64,000 nucleotides of DNA from Neospora caninum Liverpool (taxonomy: Eukaryota; Apicomplexa; Conoidasida; Eucoccidiorida; Sarcocystidae): positions 3,997,748-4,061,747 of the forward strand of contig NC_018397.1 in assembly GCF_000208865.1 (NCBI RefSeq). The letters are read 5' to 3'. A program made the translations under genes and the position numbers. The stretch's first letter is position 1; every line of letters starts with the position of its first letter. This document shows positions 21,101-34,469 of this stretch, piece after piece. Under the pieces are notes generated by a model that had not been told where the DNA came from, searched no databases, and was given only the letters and a program-made list of their open reading frames with translations.

Positions 21101-22768
21101 AGAACTGACGTGGTTGGTGGTGTGTGTGGGCGTCACTTGCGGCTGCATTTTGTGCGTTGCAAAACGCTCCTCTTTCCGCCACTGCGATGGCCCAAATCCG
21201 GGTGTCTAGCCCTACCTCAATGCGCAGTGCGGTCGTCCTGAGAAGGGGGGCGTGGAGACTCTCTCGGGAGTGGCCAAAGGGCGTTTCGTCAGTGCCTCTC
21301 TCTGCCGCGTAGGCGTCTCGCTTCTGGCCTTTCTTCGGCAGGCGTTCCTCTTTCCGGCCTCTGCCGCCCGGATCTTTCCCACTCCATCGTTCCTCGTCAT
21401 GTTCGCCTTCCATCCGAAGATTCACCATGGGGAGCGTCGCCGAAGAGAACGCGGAACACAAATTGCTTTCCGCCCAAGTGCTATACGTCAGCCGCCAGCG
21501 ATAGCGCGGCACGGCAGGAAGGGCTTTGCCTCCACGGCGTCGAATTTGTCGCTTCACAAAAGACGGGAACTCCATGTTCTTCATCGACAGAACAGAACCC
21601 CACGACAACTCCTCAGCCGTAGGCTGCCCCGCGAGGTGAAGCCGGGAGGCAACGTTCGACACGAGACTCTTCGCAGCAGCCGCACTCATGTCGCCCTGAG
21701 CCGGAAAGAGCAGAGAACAGACCGTGAGTGAAGCGGAGACAGCGAACGAGGCACACGCACGAAACCGACGCAGGAGCAAGTCCGAGACGTGGAATCGCCA
21801 AGAGGGATCGGAGGCGCGCGAGGCGAAGCCAAAAGACGGACGGCGGCAGAGATTGGGGCTCGCAAGAGCACAGGAAACGCGATATGGCCCGACTCCGGTT
21901 CAACACCGGCGTCTGGTTTGCTGTCTCTTGTTGTCTCTCGTGCCTTGCGTCTTACCGTCACCAGCGCCTGTAGAAAGAGCTTGCTCTTGAGCATCGCCCC
22001 TGCGTCTTCGACATCATGTATCCGGGCATGCTGGATCAAATCCAGTTTGCTGTATCTGCCGCCCCAGTGGTGATCCCGCAGAAGCGCGCTGAGGGCGACA
22101 TCAGCCAAGCAGCCAGGCAAGTCGTGCGCGCCTTCTCGGAGCTCCTCGATCTTTTCCTGCTTCATCCGCTCGAACGCCGCGGTGTCGAGGAAGTGCCCAC
22201 ATGAGTTTTCCCGCGCCTGCCGACAGGCAAAGACGTCCGGAAGCGGCGGGATGGCTGTGGAGGAGCGGCTCTCGGTCTCTTCCTCAGAAGGCGCGCGGGC
22301 ATCGGGAGGCCCCGGCGAACCCGCCATCAGTCCTTTCACGATCAGTTCCGTCAGGACGGGGACGACCGCGGAAACGCCTTCCACGTGAATCTGCCGAACA
22401 CGCATCGCGCAGCACTGTGCAATTTGAGGAAGAGGGCAGACGCCAAGAAAGGGAAGCGAGAGAGGCGAAGGGCAACCGCTGCCACGGGAGGCGCAGCAAC
22501 AGGGCGCTTGCAGGTGAGACACGCCGCAACTCTCGACACCAAGAACGGGGCACGCAGAGAACCTAGACAACCACACTGGCATCTTCGCGGAAGCTTGCAC
22601 ACAGGCAAACCTACACGGTCGATGGCTCCTGCCCCCGATATGTATACAAAACATGTATAAATACATACATAAATACATACATACATATATATATACATAC
22701 ATACATACATACATACATACATACATACATACATACATACATACGTATATACATATTTATATTTGCTC

Positions 22769-22805
<37 letters not shown>

Positions 22806-25097
22806 TAGACGGATGTGTGCACATAAATGTGCTTGTCTATGCTCTCGGAAGGATGGTGTGGCGTCTGTTGGCGGGAAGGGATGCTCAGCGGCCATGCCGC
22901 GTTTTGCTTTTGCTCTGGCCCCTCTGCGACAGTGCACCGCTGCCAAGGAGAAAGGCGACGGGCAAAACATCAAGACACGGAAAAGGTAGACGAGAGAGAC
23001 GCACCTCGACGGTCGGCGCGTGCTGGTCTGCCTCGATTGAGAAGGCGATTTCCGCCATCGAGGCATACACTGTCACCTGCAGAGAGAGCAAAAAGCACGA
23101 AACGCCGCAAGAGAGTGGACGCCGAGGGGAAACACAGAATGCAAAAAGGCAGAGAGAGAATGCAGAGAATCCCGCGACGCCGACTCCCCGTTCTTTTCTC
23201 CGCAGTTCCACGTGATTTAGAGCTTCCCTTGCGCGCGTGTGTGATCATTTTAAATGCCGGTGCACTTAGTTCAAATAAAACACTCGCAACAAACCGACTC
23301 TGTTTCTTTCCGCCTCCTCTCTGCTGCTTTCTCTGCCTCGTTTCCCCCCTCGATCACGTCCTCGCCCTCAACTTTTTGTGCGTTGTCTCCACTCCCCGTT
23401 CTCCGCGCTTCCCGCGGGCGCGTGTCTCCCTACCTCGTGCAACATTTCCTTGACTGTTGCGACGTACAAACCCATCAAACCCATCACTTTTTCGCGATAT
23501 TCACTGGCTGACATGACGGCGTCGCGCGTCCTGCCTTTCGCTTTCCGCCCCGCGGTCCCGTTCGCCGAGTCTGCGGCCTTCGCGGGCCGTCCCTGGTTCC
23601 CCGCGAGAGGAATCGCGTAGTTGAGCAGCAGCGTGACAGACGCCCGCGGCGGGTTCTGTTCGGGAGACCGATATGGGAGGTGAAACAGTTCGCACTGGTC
23701 GACCCATCTCGCAGCGCCACTGGGATCCTGCGCGTCTTCGAAAGACAGCCGCCGCGGAACCTCGCGAGACGAGAAGAGCACCTCTTCGTCAAAGAGCATC
23801 GACGACGCCGCGCCTCCGGCGGGCGCCTCGCCCAGTCGTTCCTCGCCGCTTTCACCTCGCGACTGCCTCGGCCTTTGGCCAAAGCGGTCGACCTCGTCCT
23901 CGCCGAGGTGGTGCTCCGCGTGGAGATTTGCGGGCGGGAGGAAGAAGGAGACGGGCGGGAGGGAGAAGCCGGTGCGTCTCGCGAGCAGCAGCGCGCGGTC
24001 CGGCGGCAGCGCGGCGAGCGCTGACCACATGGCATCCTGCGTCGAGTCCAGCGCGTTGATGGCGAAGGGAATACCGAAAAAGGAAGACACCAACGTGCAG
24101 AGCGGGACGACAAGTGGAGACGAGATCTGCAAATGATGGAAAAAAAGATGGGAACAGAGAGGACAACGGCCATAGAGGCGGCGTGTGGCGGGATCCCCCA
24201 TTGATCGAGGGCGAACGACAACGCCACAACAGCCGAAGCCAGACGCAAGAACGAAGGCGCAGGCCCCCCAAAACGCGCGTCCGTTTTGTCAAAGAGGGGC
24301 ACGGAACACACCACGGGATGCTTCGCATCTGAAGGTCGTTCCACGCGAGGCGTGGACCACCGCCTCTACGCATGACGAGGCGAGAGTCGACCGAGGGTGT
24401 TTCGCAGAGAGGCCCTACGCGTCGCGCAGCCGCGCGTCCCTGTTCGGCGCGCCGACTCTCCCCATCGACACCGGGGGGTTTGGAAATTTCTGTGCGTCTC
24501 GCACCGTTCCGTCAGCACGTACCATGACGATGAGGTTGTCTGGAGTCAGCTGGTCAATGTAGCTCTCGAGGGAATGCTTTCCGACATCCTCGAAGAGCCA
24601 CTGCTCGGTGAAAACGCGCGTGGGCGACGGGACTTCTTGCAGGTCGGCGACGAGGTACGCAACTTCTTCTTGCGGCGACAAGTGAGTGCCCGTCTGCCCG
24701 GGAGAGGACGAAAGAAGCGGCGAGTGCGGTGCGGACGAGGACGGAAGCAGCGGCGGAACGGTGCCGAGAGCCCCAGGCAGGGGAGGCCTCGGCGGCAGAG
24801 GCGGGACGTGGGCGTCGAAGGCGAGACGATACATGCGCATGCGGCTCTCGACAAACGCGCTGTCCAAGGGCGACTCGCGAACAAACCTGGAAAAGACCCG
24901 AAACCGAACTCGCGGAAAAACGCGAGAGTGTGAAGAAGGAACGCGAACCCAAAGAAACGCGCACGAAAGGGGACAAAAACCGACCAGACACGAAAGGTGT
25001 ACACATGTCCCCGACACGACTGCGGTTTTGACCCTATTTCTATCGATACACATAAATGCATATATATATATATATATGTAAAACATGTATATATATA

Positions 25098-25134
<37 letters not shown>

Positions 25135-28100
25135 CTAAAAGTGCACATATGAAATCTCTTTATTTCGAGTATCACAGATGAGTAGACAGCTCGATCGCGA
25201 GCGAGAGCGACTCCTTTGCTCATACGTGGGCGACACGTAGCCCAACACGGACCTCAGATAGGAGAAGAGAGTGGAGCCGATCAGCGTGATGGCGGTGTGG
25301 TTCACGTTGTAGTCCTTGATCTCGACAGACGCGCGGAGTGTCGAGTAGCATCGACTTTCCTCGGCCTCCACGTCGATCGCTTCGGCGAGGCCTTGTTTCC
25401 GCAGGTGCGCAATGAGCGATCCCGGCCCTTCGGAGCCGAGGACGTCGACGACGTATCTGCGAAAAAGACGACACGCGACTGGGGTTTCTTGGAGAAGGAA
25501 CCGCGGGAAGAACAGCCAAGTCACCACCCAGCCGGTTCTTTGACCAAAAAAAGTGAAGAGCCGAACGCGGCAGCCGCAAGAGAAACCAATTTTCGATTCG
25601 AGCGCTTGACGGCACGAGCGCCGCTTCGTCGCAGGGGGATGCAGCGCAGGCGACCCATTCAGATAAGAACCAGGTCGAGAGGTTTAGAGTGTTTTTACTT
25701 TCTCCAGTTGGAAAGACAAGAATAAAAGAAACTGCCGTCAATGAGAGAGACAACGTGAACGCCAAAACCCTGTCCTCAGCAAAACGACAGGGAGAGAACG
25801 AACCCAAGGACAGAGCGCTGGACGTCGGGGAAGAACCCGAGGGCTCTCGCCGGCTCTGGAAAGTCGCACGAACCGGACGACGAGCAGGACACGCCGTTCT
25901 AGTTTACAAAAGGCACAACGGGCGAGCGGACATTCTCAACTCACTTGGCATCGAAGACGGTCCATTTCGGATGGGGCTTCTCGAACACAAAGACAAAGTC
26001 GACGCTGTGCTCATTGTCCGTTGCGGGTTCGAGCAGGATTTCTTTCTTGAGATCGCAGTGCCTCGCCACGGGGACGTCCGCGGGGTCGTCGCGCTTCCGA
26101 GCGCCGTCTTCCGCCGCGTCGTCCGCTCCCCGGGCGTTCTTCTCGTCGGCAGCAGCTCCATCGCTTTTCCGGTCACCCTCCTGGGTCTCTGAACACGCGC
26201 TTCGCCCCGTCGTTTCGGAGGATCCAGAGCCACAGCGAGAGCCGCGTGTCCCTCCCGTTTGGGACTTCTCGCTCGGGTACCCTCTCTTCTCCCTGTCCCT
26301 TCCGGGACCCGCACCACTCGACCGGCTCGGGCCACAGGCGACCTGCGGCACGCGCGTAGGCAGGAAGAAAGGCGCAGAGGCTTCGTTGTCCTCCCCGGCA
26401 CCCTTTCCTCGCCGGGATCCTCCCTCGTCTCTCCCGCCGCGGTTCTGCTCGTCTGCCGAGCTCGTTCGCCGGCGCGTGTCTCGCGCAGTCTGGGAAGTCG
26501 CCAGTTGCGCCGCGACAAGCTCGTCCTGCGCAAACGCCTCCGCCTCTTTCGCCGAAGAGAAGAAAGGCGTCTCCGCGCCGGCGCTGCACGTGAAGGCGTC
26601 CTCGAGCGCCGCGTTGGCTGGGATCGCGCCAAACAGGTGCTCGATGTGAGCCGTCAGCCGGTCGAGGTCTTTGCGCGATCCCGGAGTGGAAATGACAAGT
26701 TTGAACGCGTTCGCGACGTAAAACCGCTCGTGCCAGCCCCGTACCAGAGAGGGGAGATCCTCGTTCTTCAGCCACACACTCACGTGCTGAAGCATCGGCA
26801 GAGAGACGCGTTCAAATGCGGGCTTCGCTTCGTGCCCGCGCCGCCCCCCAAAGTGCCACCGCGCCTCGCCTTCCCCGTCTCCGTCGCTAGCGGAGGCGCC
26901 TGCGGAAGGCGAAAAGGAGGAAGCGTCTCGCCCTCGGCCATCGGACGCAGCCGCGCGCGCGGCCTGCTGCTGGTGGTGGAGAAGGAGAAAAATCAAGTCC
27001 GTCGAGCCGACGTGGAAACGCGAAGTCTTGTGTGCGGGATTGAACTGCAGGGCGAAAAAACGCAGCGGATTGCCACACGCAAAAGAAGTCGCGCCTGTGG
27101 ATTTGCAGGCGGTTCGGATGGATGAGACGTTGAAGCGCCGCGTTGCACACAAACCGGACTCTCCACAACTTCGACAGTGCAGGGCGATGCCGACAGATGC
27201 ACATTGGCAAAGGCAGAGAGCCGTAGACACCAGGCACATGCAGAGGTACACATACGGGAACATGTACCCGTGTTCCACCAGAAGCAGGACGATATATACA
27301 TACATATATACATATATATACACATATATATATATATATCCATATATATGCATATATAGGCAACCTACGCCATGTACCCGGCATGTACGAGGGAGGTTCG
27401 TTCTTTGTGCGCCCCTTCGTGGAGGAGGAGCGTGGTTCGCGGAGGATTGCGTTGTCTCTGAAAGTCGCTCTCTGTCGCGAGGTTCGCAACCCTGCGGGCG
27501 GCGCGCGTGCTCACCACGTGGTTCTTTAGGATGGAGGCCTTTCGCCAGTAGGGCTCGTTTTTTCGTTTCTGCACTTGTTTTTGTTGCTGCTGCAGCAGTT
27601 GGATCACCCCGACGCCGACACTCGCCTCGGTGATGTTTGGGTGAAGAAGCACGTGTTTGAGCTGTGCGAGCGAGGCGGACAGCGCGTGCGTCGGCAGTGA
27701 GTACGAGAGCGCCGAAGCGAATTCGCCAGTCGAGAAGTGCAGAGGCTCGGCAGCGTTGTGCGCGAACAAGAAGGCATCGAGAGACGGGTAGATCTGGCCT
27801 GCGTGTTGGAGTGCACCACCGCCTTCGGCGGCGTCTCCCGGGCGTCTCCCGTCTTCTCCAGAGTTCCCGGCGCGGTCGCTGCGAGGGTTCGCCTCCCCGT
27901 TCCAGGCCGGCGACGCCAGCGGCGAAGAAACGGGCACGTAGTTATTGAAGACGAGGTGTCCAGACAGCGTGGCGAGGCCTGGCAAGTGCGCAGGGTCGTG
28001 CAGGAAGCCTCCCGTGATGGAGAGAGCGACGTGGGACGGCGCGGTCTGCAGTTGAAGCGGATCCACCAACAGGAGCATCTCCATTCCATTCGCCAGCCTG

Positions 28101-29455
28101 AAAAATAGAGAAACACATACGGAAACGCGAAGGAACTGCAGGCGAAGAAAAGAGGTCTGGGGAGCAGTCGACCGCTCTGAGGAATCCACGCTGGACTGCG
28201 GCGCCAGGGAGCAGCGCCGCTTAGAGCGAACGCACTCGCAGGAGAAGAGACAGCCCAGCGGGCTTGCCGCCGAGAGATGGTAAAGGGAACCAAAAAGGTT
28301 GGAATCGACGCCCCTTCTCTGTATCTCGTGTGCTTGCGTGTGTCTCTCCTGGTTTTCTCCTGTTTTGTGGGCGTCTCTTCTCGTGGGAAGGCCCCTTCGT
28401 TCGTGCAGGCCGCACCTCACGAAGCGTCGGTATCTGTGATCGCTTTTCGGGGCTGGGATCTGATTTCCCTCGAGGACGGACGGGGAACCGATAGTGTGCT
28501 TGTGTTGAGTGTCTCCTTTGTCGCGTCTGCGCTCGTCCGCAGCGCCGAAGCGGTCGCCTGGAGGGGCTGTCTCTGCTTCCTCTCTCGCCCCCTGTCTCCA
28601 CTCCCTGCGCTTCGTCCCAGCGTCGCGCCCTGCGCCTTCCACCCCTTCTCCTCGTTCCCGGCCTTGAATGAAGGCATCTGCGTCTGCACTGTCCAGAACG
28701 AGTTGCGCGGCTCTCGCAAAGTGCACGCCGAAGGATCGAGGCATCTCGGGGCGCGAAGAGTCGGGCAACCGCAGCGCGTGGACGAGCAGCGCGAGGAGGA
28801 CGACAGACGTGCGCCGACGCGCCGCGCAGCGGAGCCGGGAAAGAGATCGGGTTCCTGCAGGAAGAGCAGAAGTCGGGAGGCCCGACGCGGGCGGCGCAGA
28901 GACGGAAAACACCGTCGCAATGTGTGCCCCGAGCGACGGGAGAGCGGCAGAACAGCCTGGCTGAGGAGGAGCCGCGTGGAGAGTAGCCCTAGGAAGACAA
29001 GAGACCCGCTGGACAAGGGACACGGAGAGATCCGTCGAGAAGACGGGGGAAGACTGTGAAGAAGACGGGGCCGCATGGCGCAAGGCCGAGGACGCACGGG
29101 ACAGAGACGAGGGCGGAGACAAAACGGGAGACAGAGGGGGGGGAGACAGAGAGGGGGGAGACAAAGCCGGCGGCCAGAAGACAGAAGAGGCAGACGAGAG
29201 GGGACGGGTGAAGAGGCGGGTGAAGAGACTGGAGATGAGCCCGAGGGCGAGCACGGAGAAGAAGAGAGAGAGGAGACGAGCCGAGGGGACGCCGAAATAC
29301 TCAGGGGCGTGGCGCGTCACGTCCCCTAGTGGGGACTCCAGTGAGGGCCTCAGAGAGACTCTCGTGAGTGTGTAGAGAATCAGCGCCGCGAGCAGTCGAC
29401 CGCTGGCGAGGCGGGCGATCCCCGCCAGGGTTTTCTTCCTTTTCGTCGAGGCCAT
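18106..29455 (-). CDS. Insulysin-type peptidase M16 family protein, predicted inactive, twelve exons
   Basis: Exons (minus strand): 29455-28416, 28097-27515, 27044-25945, 25456-25226, 24886-24523, 24126-23434, 23076-23005, 22390-21956, 21695-21426, 20476-20345, 19998-18851, 18481-18106. All are GT-AG, all phases agree, and the product is 2147 aa. The four-domain M16A layout is followed throughout: [15 protein letters not shown] (about 346), [10 protein letters not shown] after residue 541, [18 protein letters not shown] (about 909), a domain-3 start near 1107, [17 protein letters not shown] (about 1598) and [11 protein letters not shown] near the end. The zinc motif HxxEH reads TLSGH (Thr390-His394), and the third-ligand region is Gln/Lys-rich ([11 protein letters not shown]). 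Catalysis is therefore not expected. Residues 61-78 form one strong hydrophobic segment after a basic N-terminus, which suggests a signal anchor in the secretory route. A Ser/Pro-rich region follows. The length far exceeds insulysin (about 1000 aa). It may act as a scaffold or non-catalytic partner of active toxolysins; that role is inference. Confidence 0.88.
20021..20034 (+). repeat. G14 homopolymer in M16 intron 10
   Basis: Fourteen consecutive G on the plus strand. In the sense of the minus-strand M16 gene this is a C14 tract about 20 bases before the acceptor of exon 11 (exon start 19998), so it forms the core of the polypyrimidine tract. Length errors are common in such runs, but the run is intronic and does not affect the reading frame. 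Confidence 0.85.
20996..21070. repeat. TGTATATA-type AT microsatellite in M16 intron 9
   Basis: Alternating TA/TGTATA units inside the 949-base intron 9 of the M16 gene, the longest of its introns. Confidence 0.7.
22655..22803. repeat. (ATAC)n then (TA)n compound microsatellite in M16 intron 7
   Basis: ATACAT units give way to a pure tetranucleotide ATAC run (about 22694-22744), a short break, and an (AT) run at 22771-22803. It is wholly inside the 614-base intron 7 of the M16 gene. Confidence 0.85.
25058..25135. repeat. AT microsatellite in M16 intron 4
   Basis: Several (TA)n runs broken by TGTA and ACATG, inside the 339-base intron 4. They take up close to a quarter of the intron. Confidence 0.8.
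27289..27358. repeat. AT microsatellite in M16 intron 2
   Basis: TATACATA and (TA)n units inside the 470-base intron 2 of the M16 gene. Confidence 0.8.
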
Positions 29456-30638
29456 GTGTCACTTTCCAATCAAGGTTTCGTCTTCATGACGGGGCCCGTG
29501 ACTTCCCCTCCGCCCTGTTTGGACGTAACGGGAGAGCTTGGACGGTGTTTAGCGGCCTCCCGTCGGCCTGTCGTCAGCACACAGGCGACGCTACAGACGC
29601 AAAACTGCGGAGAGGAGTCCTGGGGCCGTTTGCATTTTTCGCTGTGATTCGGGGAGATTGCATGCCGGGGCACCACACGAGGGAACAAGATGTGCGCCTG
29701 AGAGAGGACTGTGCGTTTTCTCGAGAGATCTCGCAGGTCAGCCTCTCCTTTTCCACCAGCTTTTTTCGCCGCAGCCTCCTCTGTAGACGCAAACGTGAAG
29801 AGAAGGCCAGACACGCGACTCCGGAGCGATTTTCCGGGACTGGAGAGAAGAGAGCTCCGCGGCAACTACATGCACGGACGGCGCCGAAAAGTCGGACGGG
29901 CTGGAGGGCCCCGTCAACGCGACGGGGACAAAAAGACAAATACGGCCTTTGAACCTTTCAAGGTGGAGAGGCAAAGCGAAGCGAACGAACTTGAGTATGT
30001 TTTGCAAACTCCATTTCCACGCATCCGCTCTCCGCTTTGCCCGTGTCGGGGTCTGCTCAGCGCCGCCCGAACCCTGCTGGGGGATGCAGGGAGGTCTGTC
30101 TCGCGCGTGAACGCGGGGAAAAGAAAAACTTTCCTTTTCTCCTGGATAAAAAACGTGGATCCCTGCGTTTTCGGGACCGCGGATCCGGTCCGTGATTCCT
30201 CTTTTCGGAGCCGTTCAATGTCTGACGAGCGCAAAGACGGTGAAAAACCTCGCCAATGAGGCCAGCCGAGGCGCCCGGCCAGGCAGCTGTGCAGCGCGAC
30301 TCTCTTCCATAACAGGGCGGGAACGGTCGCAGTCCGAACGAAGACTGCAAACCAGGGGGAGGCGCGGAGAGGGGGAATCGACGTGTTTTGACACATCTCG
30401 CCGCATCGGCAGATTAAACGCTGTGCCGACAGTCGGACGATTTACCCCTGAGCGTTTTTACGTGAAAAGGTAAACCGTACAGATCGGAGCTTCCAGGACA
30501 GTTTCAACAGCCGCACACAGACTTGTGGGGTGGTGTCGGCGACAAGTTCAGAGGACTGGCGGGACCGGGAGGCCGGAAAAGAGAGAAAACGGAGCAAAAT
30601 CCGCCAGAAACAGCGCGAAACAACGCCACGGCCTCAAG

Positions 30639-30645
30639 AGAGACG
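30639..30645 (+). promoter_or_regulatory. WGAGACG heptamer between M16 and SF1
   Basis: AGAGACG about 1.2 kb upstream of the M16 start codon. It is a single motif copy and weak evidence alone. Confidence 0.2.
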
Positions 30646-33515
30646 CCCGACGCGACACACACGGCAGGGTGATGTGCACATGAACCTCATGTCTTCATGC
30701 CGTGGTGGCGTCACGCATGCCAACCGATAGGCTAGACTGATATGTTACAGACTCTGTATGCTGTCTGCTACGCCGTGCGATAGACTCGAACTCAGCAGCG
30801 AACTAGGATACTGTCCCCCTGCCGTTTCGGCCGCTTGGTGGCTCTTCGGTGGACCACCGCCGGCGCGATGCAAAGTTCCGTGGCCGTGCGCTCCTTATCT
30901 ACAACTCCAGCGTTTTCTGGTGGGGCACAAGGAACTCGTCTGAGGTGTGCAGGATCGTTTGGGGAGCAGCGCTCATCATTTGAAGCGTCAGCAGTCAAGC
31001 GGAATCCGCTCTCCGTTCCGTCACCGGGCGCAAGCATATCGATAGCCAGTGAGCAGCACTGACACCCTCTGTTTCGGCTTTGCGAAACGACTCAGGACCA
31101 AAGAGTTCCCAAAAACGCGCACCGGGCTCGAGAGGTTGAACTCCGCGCATACGCTCCGGTCTCTCCGCAGTGAAGCTGCCTTCTGCGTCAGTCTCGTCAC
31201 TGCACGCCGCCACTGTCTCTCTCTACGGGACAGGAATCCAGAACCGTTTTTGCTAGCTAACCAAAGACAGCGTGTACGAAAACAGCCCCTGTCGGGTCTC
31301 GACACAGCACAACGAAAAGGACACCACGGTTACGCAAACAAGACGTGCTCGCTTTGGGGACGGATCAGTACGGTCCACCTGACGGGGAAGTGCTGACGAG
31401 ACAGTGGTCTAGGGAGTGCAAGGCTCGAGGCGCTTCAGGTGACTGAGTTAAGCAAACACAGCCAAATCGACACACACCAAATCCACTGCTTCTTCTCTGT
31501 GATCTGCGATTTCGCCGCCCCGTTGAAGAACACCCCTGGATACTGCCACGCACAACCTGGTTGCAAATCTGTAGCAGGTTTGCCAGTGCCCCCGAGACGC
31601 GGGCTTTGCTCGACACCATTTCAGGTGAAACTGCAGAACGGCACGATGTTACTAGCCCGACGCAGTCTTTCACCCACGTGTGCGGCACAACTGTACCGTT
31701 CTGGGATATCCGCGAAAAGCTGAATGTTTCCAGTGGCACGGACCTCTGTGAGACTTGCGGCGCCGGGGAAGCGGGCTTCCTCTCCTCGGTCGATCTGACA
31801 TTTTCCCAAGAGTTTTCCCCGGGTTTTCGCGTCAGAGAAAAGGGTTAAAAGATCTCGTTTGACCGACCATAGACTTGCGCTTTCGCCGAAAATACCGTTG
31901 GCCCGCTTGTCAACTTCACAGAAACTGCGAAAGTCCTAGGGTAGTGGGAGAAAGTACGCCACGACTGGCAGTCCGTGCCCTACTTTATGAAACACACGTG
32001 AGAAAAACGTGAGCAGAGGGGGTGGAAGATGACATAATCCGAATTGGTGAGGTGAGTAACGTCTTCAGACGGGTTGCCTGCGGTCCACACCTGTGGTTGA
32101 GATTTGGGCACTGTGCAAAACACCAAGAGTCAACGTTCTGACTCTGCAGAAAGTGGTGTACAAGACTGATGTTCTGTACAGGGTTTTTGTAGCATATCTC
32201 TATCAATCTCGCAAGGTCCAAGGGGTGAAACGTGTTGACTGACGTTCACTGGGAGACGCTGCCGCAGGGAGTGCTGGGTCTCCTTCCACCGTAGAGGATG
32301 GACACTGGCAGGGAAAAGAAGGCAAGGAGGAAATCCGAGGAAGTAGCTGAGAAACATGCAAGACATGAGGGACCAAACTACCCTCGGATAACTCCTTCAG
32401 GAAAAAAACAAACAGCGAACAGAGTGGTTCACGAAAAGAGGTTGCCAAGTACCAGTGGATTACCGTCTGTTGTGCACAGGTATACGTGCGTGTCACTCAC
32501 GTTTCCCACATGGGCCACTCACAGGTACCCGAGATGATAAAAATGAATGACAGTTTGTGGATGCACACCGTCCTCAAGACGAAGAAGTTATCGAAACTGA
32601 CATGATTCAGATTGCCACTCCTCCAGCAACACACGTGCTTGTACCAGATTTGACAGCACAGGACGACAGCAAAACTGGAGTTCACCGATTCAGAAACGCG
32701 ACCGTGCTGGCCAGGTCTAGCAAGAATCACACACACGCATGATGGTGTATCTAGGAAGCATCCCGTTTCGCATTTCGTTCCTGAACGAGGCGGAACAGTT
32801 CTACATGCTGTTAGAGCAGATTTACAGACGTTGAAGTAGTTGCCTTAGATCTCAGAAAACTGGACACCCAGATAGCTACGTGGCAAAAACAGCGGCACCA
32901 CTAAATACTGAGAGATTGTCTCCGTATCGTTTCATTCCCGGCTCTGTCTTACACCACGGTCGTACACAGTGTTCCGCTTCCTCGATCACTGGTCTCAGGA
33001 TACGACCTTTCTCGCCTCGCTCCTACCAACAACGAACAAGAACTTCTGCCAGTCCTTGCGGCTCAGTCTTGTTCCGTTTTTCCGCCGACTGCTCCACATT
33101 CCCACATATCCATCTAACCGCGTGAGGATGTGTGTGGTGGGAATACTGCTCCCGGCACAATGGACCTGCTTTCGCGCGGTTCCCGCGTTTTATCAGGTGA
33201 CCCCTGCGCTTCCTGCCGCTTTGCGAAGCTAGACACAGACGTGTCTACGAACAAAAGACAGAAATCGGAAGAAAGTAAAGCACCGAACCTGTCAATCTCG
33301 CCCGTCCCGGCCCTCCTAGCACGAACCCCTGTCGAGCGGTCTTCCTGCCGTTCTGTGCAGACGTTCTGACGTGGCTGATCTGATGTGGTGGCGCCCTGCG
33401 GATCAGTTCTTTAACAGGCTATCGGAGTATTTGCTCCTCATCTCTACGGTTCATTCCTATTGTCAACCGCCCTCAACTTTCCTGTAAAGCTGTTCCCTCT
33501 GTCCCCGCATCGCCG

Positions 33516-33522
33516 AGAGACG
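33516..33522 (+). promoter_or_regulatory. WGAGACG heptamer upstream of SF1 (distal)
   Basis: AGAGACG followed directly by TGCATC, 1.5 kb before the SF1 start codon. It is a single copy and could be chance. Confidence 0.2.
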
Positions 33523-34462
33523 TGCATCTGGAAGAACCCCGCACTGTTGGAAATCCGAGGAGAACAGGAGAGGAAAGAACATCTACAGACACAACTGGAA
33601 GCTCGCCGACACCTGTCCTGCCTAATAGCACTGCTGTACTGCATCTAGGTGCACGAAAGTCCCGCCGTTAGAGCATTCAGGATGGGCCGTGTAACCGCCA
33701 CCAAAAAGACGCAGGAAGGCAGATGCGGGAAAGACGTATTTCTAGACGCCTGTCCGAGAATCTTCTCATGGCGTGGAAAAGACCTTCAGCTCTCTTGCGC
33801 AGTGGTCGAAGAACTGCAGTTGCCTCTCTGTTTATTGCTCGCGTTTTTCCGGAGCAAAAAGGCGGGCGAAACGCATGCATGCGCTTACAGAGAAATGGAT
33901 CCGCGCTCAAAATTCCGCGTCGCCAACTGTCCGTCTTGGGGAACAGGTTGTGCGAGCGGCGCGTGCCTCTTCCTCTTTATTTCTCCCATGACCCTTCATG
34001 GTGGGTGTTTTCCTCCTAACGAGAAGTCTTGTCGCTTCCGAGGGGAATTTTTTTAGAAAGAAATGACGGCGTGCTGCGTCTTGTGCCTTTCTCTGTACGT
34101 GTCCCGTGAAAAAGTACCCACCGCCCACGGAAACTTCCCGGTTGCGCATTGCCTCGTAAGTTTCCAGTTCGTTGTTTTTCCGCTCCGTGCAACTCTTTAC
34201 TGTGCCGCCAAAGAGAACAGATCGCCCTGGATGGAGTTGCGTCTCCCTCCTACGCCTTACACAGGTAACATGCGTGTCAGGCCATCGCCTGGTGTCTGGG
34301 CACCTTTTCGCCTTTGGCTGTCTCTCTCGTCCACATAGACTGTCGTTCCCCTTTTCTTTTTCTCTCTGGAGTTAAACTCTTCCCCCACGCCTTCTACAAA
34401 ACACGCGAAGAAGGCCAACACGCCGTTTCCCGTTCCCTTTTCTCCCCCATTTTCGACGGTTT

Positions 34463-34469
34463 CGTCTCT
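34463..34469 (-). promoter_or_regulatory. WGAGACG heptamer upstream of SF1 (proximal)
   Basis: CGTCTCT on the plus strand about 560 bases before the SF1 ATG, in a pyrimidine-rich leader. It matches the described Toxoplasma promoter heptamer in reverse orientation. The local TCTC-rich composition raises the chance of a random match. Confidence 0.25.
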
